From the NCBI RefSeq assembly GCF_000349565.1, contig NZ_KB714620.1:264287-302167 (forward strand): 37,881 bases of DNA, read 5' to 3'. Made by a program: the position numbers and the translations under genes. Origin of the DNA: Curtobacterium flaccumfaciens UCD-AKU. Lineage in GTDB: Bacteria > Actinomycetota > Actinomycetes > Actinomycetales > Microbacteriaceae. Below are positions 1-7,500 of this stretch, in pieces; position 1 is the stretch's first letter; each line of letters opens with the position of its first letter. A model generated the notes under the pieces. The model was not told the DNA's origin and did not search any database. It saw nothing but the letters and a program-made list of their open reading frames with translations.

Positions 1-2
1 CA

Positions 3-23
3 GCTGGCACCGGGCCTCCTGTC
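3..23 (-). terminator. Right arm of a GC-rich hairpin cut by the window edge
   Basis: The bases here closely match the loop and right arm of the perfect hairpin at 13477-13522 (shared core CACCGGGCCTCC). The left arm would lie before base 1. It sits just downstream of the minus-strand dps stop codon, so it is probably the dps terminator. This is an inference from similarity to a second site in the window, because the pairing partner is not visible. Confidence 0.35.
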
Positions 24-40
24 AGAGGTGTGGTCGCGAC

Positions 41-541
41 TCAGGCGGCGAGGTGCGCCTGCAGGAACCAGCGGTCCTTGGTCAGTGCGCGCTCGATCTC
101 GATCGCGACGTCCTGGCTGTTGAGGTCGACCTCGTCGAGGCCGTCGACGGCACGGCGGACCTGCAGCAGCGCCGCGTCGATCTGGGCGATCACCTCGGTG
201 ACGGTGACGTCGGAGTTCTGGAAGCCCTGCGACAGCGGCGGCAGGGTGGTGTTCGCTGCGACGGTCGCGATGCGCGAGTCGACCGGCAGGCCGAGGGCGA
301 CGATGCGCTCCGCAGCCTTGTCCGCGTAGTCCTGCGCGTGCTCGACGATCTCGTCGAGGAGCTCGTGCACGCCGACGAAGTTGCGGCCACGGACGTGCCA
401 GTGCGCCTGCTTGCCGTTGACGACGAGTGCTTCGAGGTCGATGACGACGGGGGCGAGGAACTGGGCGACCCCGGCAGCGAGCTCCGGCGTGGTCGAGAAC
501 GGGGACGTGGTGCTCGTGGTGTTCGTGCTCTGCGTGGTCAT
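41..541 (-). CDS. dps: Dps family mini-ferritin (DNA-binding ferroxidase)
   Basis: A 166-aa protein of the Dps/ferritin-like family, which oxidises Fe(II) with peroxide, stores the iron in a 12-mer shell and protects DNA in stress. All ferroxidase ligands that I can align to E. coli Dps are present: H47 (KQAHWH), H59 and D63 (VHELLDEI), D74 and E78 (DKAAERI). The serine/threonine-rich N-terminal tail (residues 1-18) has no lysine, so DNA binding by the tail is doubtful. I chose the ATG at 541 because the protein then starts MTTQST; an upstream in-frame ATG at 571 would add ten residues unlike the family. It lies 52 bp behind the SIP-domain gene on the same strand, so iron-controlled co-transcription from the box at 1025-1042 is plausible. 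Confidence 0.9.
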   Translation of the reverse strand: MTTQSTNTTSTTSPFSTTPELAAGVAQFLAPVVIDLEALVVNGKQAHWHVRGRNFVGVHELLDEIVEHAQDYADKAAERIVALGLPVDSRIATVAANTTLPPLSQGFQNSDVTVTEVIAQIDAALLQVRRAVDGLDEVDLNSQDVAIEIERALTKDRWFLQAHLAA

Positions 542-593
542 GGGACAACCATGCCCCCGTCTTTTGCACACCGCAAGGAAGAGCAGGCTGCCC

Positions 594-1016
594 TTACCCG
601 CCGTACTCGACCTGGACCTGCTGGCCGGCGTCGGTGAGTTCGAGCTGCACCATGGACCGTGCGCGCTCGATCCACGGGCTGTCGGCGCACCCGATCCAGA
701 CCGAGGTGCGGGGCTCGCAGTCCGTCACGCACCACTCGGCGGCCCACCCGGTCAGGGCGTGTGCCAGCGCTTCACCGTGGTCGGCGAAGACCAGCGGGGC
801 GACGGCCGAGCTGCGGGCGCTCCGGACCAGCCACGTCACGGTGACGCGCGGCGGGGCCGGCAGCAGGCGGATCTGCTCGGCGAGGGCGACCTCGACGAAG
901 ACCTGTCCGTACGCGTTTTCGGGGAGTTCCGCGAGCTGGCGGTGGATCTCGACCAGGTCTTCGGCACCGCCCGCGATGAGGATGCGTTCGCTGGGCTGTC
1001 GCCGGGTCCGTGCCAT
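594..1016 (-). CDS. Stand-alone SIP domain protein (siderophore-interacting protein C-terminal domain)
   Basis: A 140-aa protein resembling the NAD(P)H-binding half of siderophore-interacting ferric reductases (SIP, pfam04954). Hallmarks are the early AGGAEDLVEI segment, an acidic strand (QVFVEVAL), the VTVTWLVRS motif near residues 58-66, a WIGCAD-type strand and a basic helix (IERARSMVQLEL). Full-length family members carry an FAD-binding beta-barrel first; here it is absent and the gene starts directly at the SIP domain. It may pair with a separate flavoprotein or bind nucleotide without reductase activity. The ATG at 1016 lies 8 bases from an iron-box-like palindrome, which supports a role in iron metabolism, as does the dps gene that follows it. 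Confidence 0.75.
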   Translation of the reverse strand: MARTRRQPSERILIAGGAEDLVEIHRQLAELPENAYGQVFVEVALAEQIRLLPAPPRVTVTWLVRSARSSAVAPLVFADHGEALAHALTGWAAEWCVTDCEPRTSVWIGCADSPWIERARSMVQLELTDAGQQVQVEYGG

Positions 1017-1024
1017 GTGCCCAC

Positions 1025-1042
1025 GGTAAGGGAAGCCTTACC
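1025..1042 (-). promoter_or_regulatory. Candidate IdeR/DtxR iron box
   Basis: A perfect inverted repeat, GGTAAGG-GAAG-CCTTACC, lies 8 bases upstream of the SIP-domain start codon. Read on the minus strand with one flanking base it matches about 14 of 19 positions of the actinobacterial IdeR/DtxR consensus (TTAGGTTAGSCTAACCTAA). Its position over the expected start of transcription suggests repression by Fe(II)-loaded IdeR. The match is by eye. Confidence 0.6.
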
Positions 1043-1045
1043 TCA

Positions 1046-1720
1046 TCACAAGGGGGAACGGCCGGTTCCGGCGATGTCCACAGCGGGCACACTGAGTTCG
1101 TGCGACAGGAACCGCCACATCCATGACAGGGCGACCGTGTTGGTGAGGCCAGGCACGCCCTGGGCGATCTGCGTCGCGACGCCGTCGCTGTACGCGGCGA
1201 GCTGCAGGGCGACGGTGTCGGCGTCGACCGGGTCGGTGCTCCCCGTCCTGTCGCGTGCGCCCCCGAACACGCCGGCGTCCACCCCGCGCCGGATGACCCG
1301 CACCAGGCAAGCCTCCCAGACGCGGATCCGTTCGGCGTACTCGGCGGCGACCTCGGGCCGACGCACCACCGCGGTCCAGTAGTCGGACCAGATCCGCCAG
1401 TGCTGCCGGACCTGCTCGGTGTCGCCGAACAGCGGCGCCACGAGCATCCGGAGTCCCACCAGCACGTCGGGTTCGGCGTCGACGGCCGTGACGATCGCGC
1501 CGTAGAAGCGCTCCGTCTCGAGCACCACGACCTCGTTGAGGATCTCCGCCACACTGCCGAAGTGGTACGTCACGGTGCCGACCGAGACCCCTGCCTCGGC
1601 CGCGATGTCCCGGAGTCCCGTGGCACCGACGCCGTTCCGGACGATCACCGCGCGGGCGGCCTCGACGATCATCGCGCGTCGGACCTCCGGCCGCTGCCGG
1701 ACCCGTGCTGCCGCGGTCAC
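1046..1720 (-). CDS. TetR family transcriptional regulator
   Basis: A 224-aa TetR regulator. The N-terminal DNA-binding domain is clear, with the helix-turn-helix at residues 36-55 (GLRDIAAEAGVSVGTVTYHF), followed by an all-helical ligand-binding domain containing several tryptophans (W98 region, WMWRF near the end). I start it at the GTG at 1720, because that codon overlaps the stop of the upstream hydrolase as GTGA and the HTH is then at the usual depth; the frame stays open farther upstream, but that part encodes only low-complexity arginine-rich sequence. It is the last gene of the peptide-transport operon and most likely represses that operon, perhaps through the palindrome at 9119-9136. 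Confidence 0.85.
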   Translation of the reverse strand: MTAAARVRQRPEVRRAMIVEAARAVIVRNGVGATGLRDIAAEAGVSVGTVTYHFGSVAEILNEVVVLETERFYGAIVTAVDAEPDVLVGLRMLVAPLFGDTEQVRQHWRIWSDYWTAVVRRPEVAAEYAERIRVWEACLVRVIRRGVDAGVFGGARDRTGSTDPVDADTVALQLAAYSDGVATQIAQGVPGLTNTVALSWMWRFLSHELSVPAVDIAGTGRSPL

Positions 1721-3807
1721 GCCGAGGTCCTCGGCACGTCGTCGACGAAGGTGCGCTCGGTGACGAGCACCTCGGGTTCGTCGGGTCCGCCGTCGCGGGC
1801 CCAGGCGCGCACGGTGTTGACGACGTGGAAGGCGTCGGCGTCGGCGGTGACCTCGGACGTGGTCTCGAGGCGCGCGGCCCACGCGGGCTTCGTCAGCCCG
1901 ATCGCCCAGCGGGAACTCGCCCGTGCGCTGGTCGGGTCGTCGGAGCGGATCCGGTAGGTCTCACGGGCGTCCTCAGTGAACACCAGGCCGTCCGGGTAGA
2001 CCCGCCCGCCGCCGTACCCGGGGTCGACGTCGAGCGTCCACTCCCCCGTCTCGACGTCGTGCGTCACCGTGCGCTGCGGCAGCGGATCGGCGGGGGCGAC
2101 GCGCTCGATCACCAGGGGCTCGGACCGTTCGGGCTCGGCGAAGGCCACGCCGTCGTCGGTCGTCCGGGTCCAGGTGGGCAGGGTCACGCTCGAGGCGGTC
2201 GGGTCGATCGTCACCGTGGCCTCGACGCCGTGCGGCCACACCCACGGCCAGTAGGACGACGAGACGGCGATGCGCAGCCGGTGTCCGGCGGCGAACCGGT
2301 GGCCGGTCGAGACCAGGCGCACGGGCAGCTCGGCCGGCGTCCCGGGCACGAGCACGTCGTCGCGGTCCATGCCGTCGCGTTTCGCGGCGTTCAGCACCCC
2401 GCGGGTGACGAGCGTCGACGAGCCGTCCGGGGCGACGTCGCAGAGCCGGACGGTCAGGGTGGCCCGGGGCTGGTCGCTCGTGACGGACAACCGCACGAGC
2501 ACGTTGCCGAGCAGGTCGAATGCCTTGCCGACGGGCAGGTCGAAGGTGACCGACCGGCCGTCCTCGGCGCGCTGGTCCGGCGGCAGGTCGGTGGCGTTGC
2601 CGAACGGGAAGAACCGGCCGGCGTCCATCCCGGTGTGCTGCGGGGACCGCACGACGACGGGCCCGAGGTCCCCGCCCCGGAGTGCGGCGAGGGGCAGGAC
2701 ACGTTCGTGGGTCGCGGCGGAGGGCCATGCCTCGGCACCGATCCAGCGACCGCGGCGACCGGCGTAGTACGGCGCTGGGGCCTCGCCCTCGTTGATCCAG
2801 GCCCGCAGTGCGGGGTCGTCCTCGACACCGGTGTCCACCCCGAGCAGCCAGCGGTCCCACCAGCGCAGGGTCTCCTGCAGGAACCCGATCGACGGACCCG
2901 GCGCCAGCCCACGGTCCGGGTACTGGTGCGACCACGGGCCGACGATGCCCTTCACCGGGGCGCTGACGTGGTCGACGAGCCGGAGCACGGCGTCCCGGTA
3001 GGGGTCCGCCCAGCCACCGACGGCGAGCACCGCGGCGCGGATGCCGTCGTAGTCCTCGGCCGCGCTGCCGTGCCGCCAGTAGTCGTCGCGCTCCTGGTGC
3101 GCCAGCCACACCGGCGTCATCGGTCGGTTCGCCTCGAGCCGTTCCCGCCACCGGTCGACCCAGCCGGAGCCGACGACCTCGGGCCGGGGCGGCCGGGAGT
3201 TGAAGGCGAACATCGTCGCACCCCAGGCCGCCATGTCGATGCCGAGCACGGCGCCGCCGACGTAGTGCACGTCGTTGTCGTACCGGTCGTCGGTCGAGCA
3301 GACGGTCACGATGGCCTTGAGCGCTGCGGGGGCCCGGGCCGCCAGCTGCAGCGCGTTGAAGCCGCCCCACGAGATGCCGAACATGCCGACCGCGCCGGTC
3401 GACCAGGGTTGCTGGGCGAGCCAGGCGATCACGGCCTCGCCGTCGAGCAGCTCCTGCTCGCTGTACTCGTCGTCGAAGAACCCGTCGGACGAGCCGGTCC
3501 CGCGGATGTCCACGCGGACCGAGGCGTACCCGTGCTGGGCGTACCAGGGGTGCCGCTCCGAGTCGCGCGGCGCGGTCCAGTCGTCGAGCCGGTACGGCAG
3601 GTACTCGAGCAGCACCGGGGTCGGGTCGCTCGGCGCCCCCGACTGCGACTGCGCCGGCGCCCAGATCCGGGCGTGCAGCCGCACGCCGTCGGGCATCGGG
3701 ATCCACTCGTCACGGACCGTCACGCCCGCGGGCAGCGAGCCCGGGTCGCCGATGGCGGTGAAGCTGGCGGCGGCGGTGCCGTGGTGGGTGCCGTCGTCGG
3801 TGGTCAT
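1717..3807 (-). CDS. CocE/NonD family alpha/beta hydrolase (X-Pro dipeptidyl-peptidase S15 type)
   Basis: A 696-aa serine hydrolase. The alpha/beta-hydrolase core carries the nucleophile elbow GISWGG with Ser146, the oxyanion-hole region around LLEYLPYR (67-73) and the VDIRGTGSSDG strand-loop (99-109). The C-terminal ~230 residues form the jelly-roll domain typical of the X-Pro dipeptidyl-peptidase/cocaine esterase family (LPVRLVSTGHRFAAGHRLRI). There is no signal peptide, so it acts in the cytoplasm. The start ATG overlaps the stop of the ATPase gene (ATGA), and its own stop overlaps the tetR start. Placement inside a peptide-type ABC importer operon suggests it cleaves an imported peptide or ester; the substrate cannot be told from the sequence. 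Confidence 0.85.
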   Translation of the reverse strand: MTTDDGTHHGTAAASFTAIGDPGSLPAGVTVRDEWIPMPDGVRLHARIWAPAQSQSGAPSDPTPVLLEYLPYRLDDWTAPRDSERHPWYAQHGYASVRVDIRGTGSSDGFFDDEYSEQELLDGEAVIAWLAQQPWSTGAVGMFGISWGGFNALQLAARAPAALKAIVTVCSTDDRYDNDVHYVGGAVLGIDMAAWGATMFAFNSRPPRPEVVGSGWVDRWRERLEANRPMTPVWLAHQERDDYWRHGSAAEDYDGIRAAVLAVGGWADPYRDAVLRLVDHVSAPVKGIVGPWSHQYPDRGLAPGPSIGFLQETLRWWDRWLLGVDTGVEDDPALRAWINEGEAPAPYYAGRRGRWIGAEAWPSAATHERVLPLAALRGGDLGPVVVRSPQHTGMDAGRFFPFGNATDLPPDQRAEDGRSVTFDLPVGKAFDLLGNVLVRLSVTSDQPRATLTVRLCDVAPDGSSTLVTRGVLNAAKRDGMDRDDVLVPGTPAELPVRLVSTGHRFAAGHRLRIAVSSSYWPWVWPHGVEATVTIDPTASSVTLPTWTRTTDDGVAFAEPERSEPLVIERVAPADPLPQRTVTHDVETGEWTLDVDPGYGGGRVYPDGLVFTEDARETYRIRSDDPTSARASSRWAIGLTKPAWAARLETTSEVTADADAFHVVNTVRAWARDGGPDEPEVLVTERTFVDDVPRTSA

Positions 3808-5591
3808 GCGTCCTCCCAGTTGCGGGTGCGGTGTCCGTCGCCGTGGTCGGTCCAGCCGTCGGCGTGCCGCCAGCGCGGCACGCCGTCACCGACGTCGGGC
3901 AGGGTCGTGCTGCCGGGTTCGAGCGTCGCCGCGAGCAGCGTCGACGTGTACGGGTGGTTCGGGCCGGTGAACACGCGTTCGGTCGGTCCGATCTCGACGA
4001 TCCGGCCGCCGGTCATCACCGCGACCCGGTCGGCCACGCCCCGCACCACGGCGAGGTCGTGGCTGATGAACAGGCAGGCGAGGCCCCGCTCGCGCTGCAG
4101 GTCGGCCAGCAGCGCGAGGATCCCCGCCTGCACCTGCACGTCGAGCGCGGTGGTGATCTCGTCGGCGATCACGAGCGACGGCTCCGCCGCGAGTGCGCGC
4201 GCGATCCCGACGCGCTGCCGCTGCCCACCGGACAGCTGCGCGGGCAGTCGGTCGGCGAACTCCGGCCCGAGCCCGACCTGCGTCAGGAGCGTCCCGACCC
4301 GCTCTCGAGAGGACGAGCCGCTGAACAACCGGAGTGGCCGTGCGATCGCGGCGCCCACGGTGCGCCGCGGGTTGAGCGACGTGTCCGCGTTCTGGAACAC
4401 GAGCTGCACGGCGCGCCGCAGGTCGGCCGCACGACCGGCGATCGGCACGCGCAGGTCGCCGTGGGTCGTGCCGTCGTCGTACGTGAAGGTCCCCGACTCG
4501 GCGGGCACCAGCCCGGCCAGCGCCGTCGCCAGCGTCGACTTGCCGCTGCCGGACTCGCCGACGACGGCGAGCGTCTCGTGCGCGGCGATCGTGAACGAGA
4601 CGCCGTCGACGGCGGCCGGCAGGCCGCGGCCGTAGCGGATCACCAGGTCGTCCGCGGTCACCACGGGGCGGGCTGCACGCTCGGGAGGCGCGGTGCGGGT
4701 CGCCGTGGAGCCGACCGTCCCGGGGACGGTCGCGTCGTCGGGCACGTGGCCCGTCCCTCCCGGCCGTCGCCCGTCCGGCACTGCGGCCAGCAGGGCGCGC
4801 GTGTACTCGTGCTGCGGCGCGGCGAAGAGCGCCGCCGTGGCGGCGTGCTCGACGACCTCACCGTCGCGCATCACGGCGATCTCGTCCGCCATGGCGGACA
4901 CGACCCCGAGGTCGTGGCTGACGAGCAGGACGGCCATGCCGAGCTGCTCGCCGAGGTCGGCGACCAGGTCGAGGACCGCAGCCTGCGTGACGACGTCGAG
5001 GGCGGTGGTCGGTTCGTCGAGGACGAGCACGCGCGGCCGGGCGGCGACGGCCATCGCGATGGCGATGCGCTGCTGCTGCCCACCGGACAGCTGGTGCGGG
5101 TACCGGCGGACGATCGCGTCGGGGTCCGGCAGCCGGACCAGCCGGACCAGCTCGGCGACGCGTTCGGGCCCGTCGGGCTCGCCGTGCGCGCGGAGGGCCT
5201 CGCGGATCTGCTCCCCGACGCGCATCGACGGGGTGAGCGCCTGGCCGGCGTTCTGGGCGACGACCGAGGCGGTGCCGCCGCGGAGTTCCCGGCGACCGGA
5301 CGGCGACAGGGCGAAGACGTCGGCGCCGTCGACCCGGACCGTCCCGGCGTCGATCGCCGACCCGGCCCGCAGGTGCGCGAGCAGCGTCCGCGCGACGGTG
5401 GACTTGCCGCTGCCGGACTCGCCGACCAGGCCCAGGGTGCGACCGGCCTCGATCACGAACGAGACTCCCCGGACGACGGGGACGCGTCGTTTGCCGGCGG
5501 CGTACGAGATGGACAGGTCGTCCACGCGGACGATCGCGTCGGGCACTGTCGCTGTCGCTGCGGACGTCGAACCGGTGTCGGTGCGGGTCAT
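3804..5591 (-). CDS. Fused double ATPase of a peptide/nickel-type ABC importer (DppD-DppF fusion)
   Basis: A 595-aa protein with two complete ABC domains in one chain. Domain 1 has Walker A GESGSGKST at 57-65, signature LSGGQ at 168-172 and Walker B with DEPTTALD at 192-199. Domain 2 has Walker A at 345-353, signature LSGGQ at about 453-457 and Walker B ADEITTALD, where the usual proline after DE is isoleucine. Each half carries an oligopeptide-type C-terminal extension (HEYTRALLAAVP and HPYTSTLLAATL). It powers the importer formed with the two permeases. I place the start at the ATG at 5591, which overlaps the permease stop as ATGA. Confidence 0.92.
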   Translation of the reverse strand: MTRTDTGSTSAATATVPDAIVRVDDLSISYAAGKRRVPVVRGVSFVIEAGRTLGLVGESGSGKSTVARTLLAHLRAGSAIDAGTVRVDGADVFALSPSGRRELRGGTASVVAQNAGQALTPSMRVGEQIREALRAHGEPDGPERVAELVRLVRLPDPDAIVRRYPHQLSGGQQQRIAIAMAVAARPRVLVLDEPTTALDVVTQAAVLDLVADLGEQLGMAVLLVSHDLGVVSAMADEIAVMRDGEVVEHAATAALFAAPQHEYTRALLAAVPDGRRPGGTGHVPDDATVPGTVGSTATRTAPPERAARPVVTADDLVIRYGRGLPAAVDGVSFTIAAHETLAVVGESGSGKSTLATALAGLVPAESGTFTYDDGTTHGDLRVPIAGRAADLRRAVQLVFQNADTSLNPRRTVGAAIARPLRLFSGSSSRERVGTLLTQVGLGPEFADRLPAQLSGGQRQRVGIARALAAEPSLVIADEITTALDVQVQAGILALLADLQRERGLACLFISHDLAVVRGVADRVAVMTGGRIVEIGPTERVFTGPNHPYTSTLLAATLEPGSTTLPDVGDGVPRWRHADGWTDHGDGHRTRNWEDA

Positions 5592-6475
5592 GCGCTGACT
5601 CCCTGCTTGGCGCGGTCCACACCGAGCGACTTGCTCAGGCCGTCGGCCGCGAGGTTCAGTCCGATCACCAGCGTGGCGAGTGCCACGATCGGGGCGAGGG
5701 TGCCGAGCGGCACCACGGTGAGCGCGGTGCGGTTCTCCTGCACCATCAGGCCCCAGTCCGGGGTCGGGGGGTTCGCGCCGAAGCCCAGGAAGGACAGCGA
5801 CGCGACGAGCAGCACGATCCACGAGGCCCGCATCGCGTACTCGACGAGCACGACGTCGAGCACGTTCGGCAGGATCTCGCGGAACACGATCGACAGCGAT
5901 CGCTCGCCCCGGGCACGGGCCGCGGTGACGTAGTCCTGGGTGATCACGGTGCGGGCGGCGCCGCGGACGACCCGGGTCACCGCGGGGGCGTAGACGACGG
6001 TGACGGCGAGGACGATGACCCAGAGGCCGGCGTCGAACACCGTGACGACGACCAGGAGCGCCAGGATCGACGGCACGCTGAGCAGGGCGTCGACGACGCG
6101 CATGACGACCTCGTCGAACCAGTTGTCGGCGTACGCCGTGACGCAGCCGAGCACGGTGCCGACCGCGACGGCGATCGTGGTGGCGAGGAACGTCACCGAC
6201 AGCGCGTACCGGCCGCCGTTCAGGGTGCGGGAGAGCACGTCGCGCCCGTACTGGTCGGTGCCGAGCCAGTGCGTCCACGTCGGACCGGCGAGCACGTCGC
6301 CGGCGTTCGTGGCGACCGGGTCGTGTCCGGCGATGACCGGTGCGAGCAGGGCGAGGACGACGTGCAGGGCGATGAGGCCGAGCCCGATGCTCAGCGCCGT
6401 CGACCCGCGCAGGGGTGCGAGCGCGCCGGCGAGGACGTCGCGTCCGGTGCGGCGGCGGGGTGCGGTGGCGGTCAT
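5588..6475 (-). CDS. ABC importer permease, DppC/OppC type
   Basis: A 295-aa inner-membrane permease. It has an N-terminal membrane segment (about 28-48), the OppC_N feature DPVATN...HWLGTDQYGRDVLSR and a BPD_transp_1 domain with about five more helices. The EAA loop that contacts the ATPase is DYVTAARARGERSLSIVFRE. It forms the second half of the translocation pore with the DppB-like protein encoded next to it. Both ends overlap neighbouring genes by 4 bases, so translation is probably coupled. Confidence 0.9.
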   Translation of the reverse strand: MTATAPRRRTGRDVLAGALAPLRGSTALSIGLGLIALHVVLALLAPVIAGHDPVATNAGDVLAGPTWTHWLGTDQYGRDVLSRTLNGGRYALSVTFLATTIAVAVGTVLGCVTAYADNWFDEVVMRVVDALLSVPSILALLVVVTVFDAGLWVIVLAVTVVYAPAVTRVVRGAARTVITQDYVTAARARGERSLSIVFREILPNVLDVVLVEYAMRASWIVLLVASLSFLGFGANPPTPDWGLMVQENRTALTVVPLGTLAPIVALATLVIGLNLAADGLSKSLGVDRAKQGVSA

Positions 6476-7500
6476 GCGGCGGCCTTCCTGGTGCTGCGGG
6501 CGCTGCGGGTGCGCGTGCGCGGGCGCCGCTGGCGGGTCCGCAGCTTCGGGTCGAGTGCGAGCGCGACGAGGTCGGCGGCCAGGTTGCACACGACGTAGAT
6601 CAGGGCGCTCAGCAGGGCGATCGCCTCGATCGTGGGCAGGTCGCGGTTGAACACCGACTCGAGCATGAGCTTGCCCATGCCCGGGTAGTTGAAGACGTTC
6701 TCGACCACCACGACACCGCCGAGCAGCCACGCGACGTTGAGCGCGACGACGTTGAGCGTCGGCAGCAGGGCGCTCGGCACCGCGTGCTTCCAGACCACTC
6801 GGCGCATGGTCAGGCCCTTGAGCTCGGCCGTCGTGACGAACTCCGACGCCATCACGTCGATGGTCGACGAGCGGGCCGTCCGCACGATGTAGGCGGCCAT
6901 CGCGAGGGTCAGCACGATGATCGGCAGCCAGATCGTGGGCAGCAGCTCGGCGACGGTGGCGTCGCTCCCCCGCAGCACGACGGCGGGGAAGACCGGCAGG
7001 CCGATCGCGAACAGCAGCACCAGGACGGTGGCGACCATGAACTCCGGCACGCTCATCACGACCAGGCTGACGATCGAGATGACCTTGTCGCTCGGACGGC
7101 CGCGGCGGACACCGGCGACGACACCGAGCGTCAGGGACACCGTGACGCCGACGAGCATCGCGGGCACGGCGATGAGCATGCTGTTCCGGAACGCCGTGAA
7201 CAGGGTCGGGGCGACCGGTTCGCCGCTGACGAGCGAGGTGCCGAAGTCGCCGTGCACGGCGCCGCCGAGCCACTGCAGGTAGCGGAGCCAGACGTTCTGG
7301 TCGAGGCCGAGCGTCTCGCGGAGTTGCTTGACGGCGTCGGGGGTGGCGTTCTGCCCGAGCAGCTGCTGGGCGACGTCACCGGGGAGCGCCTGCACCGCCA
7401 GGAACACGAAGAGCGAGGCGAGCACCACGGTCAGCAGGGCGATCCCGACGCGGCGGAGGACGGGGACGAGGACGTCCGACGGTGTGTTCGTGGTCGTCAT
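6472..7500 (-). CDS. ABC importer permease, DppB/OppB type
   Basis: A 342-aa permease. After the first helix (residues 15-35) it has the DppB-type segment LPGDVAQQLLGQNATPDAVKQLRETLGLD and the LRYLQWLGGAVHGDFGTSL motif, then a six-helix BPD_transp_1 domain with the EAA loop EFVTTAELKGLTMRRVVWKH. The C-terminus ends in a basic tail rich in arginine. The ATG at 7500 overlaps the stop of the binding-protein gene. Confidence 0.9.
   Translation of the reverse strand: MTTTNTPSDVLVPVLRRVGIALLTVVLASLFVFLAVQALPGDVAQQLLGQNATPDAVKQLRETLGLDQNVWLRYLQWLGGAVHGDFGTSLVSGEPVAPTLFTAFRNSMLIAVPAMLVGVTVSLTLGVVAGVRRGRPSDKVISIVSLVVMSVPEFMVATVLVLLFAIGLPVFPAVVLRGSDATVAELLPTIWLPIIVLTLAMAAYIVRTARSSTIDVMASEFVTTAELKGLTMRRVVWKHAVPSALLPTLNVVALNVAWLLGGVVVVENVFNYPGMGKLMLESVFNRDLPTIEAIALLSALIYVVCNLAADLVALALDPKLRTRQRRPRTRTRSARSTRKAAA

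Noticed and set aside
578..596. Second iron box upstream of dps
   Set aside because: The best alignment with the IdeR consensus gives about 11 of 18 matches and no symmetry, and it overlaps the SIP-gene stop; too weak to annotate.
1705..4635. A 976-codon plus-strand open frame opposite the hydrolase and ATPase genes
   Set aside because: It is composed of Arg/Gly/Pro/Val-rich sequence with no domain, while the minus strand encodes the CocE-type hydrolase and double ATPase with clear catalytic motifs.
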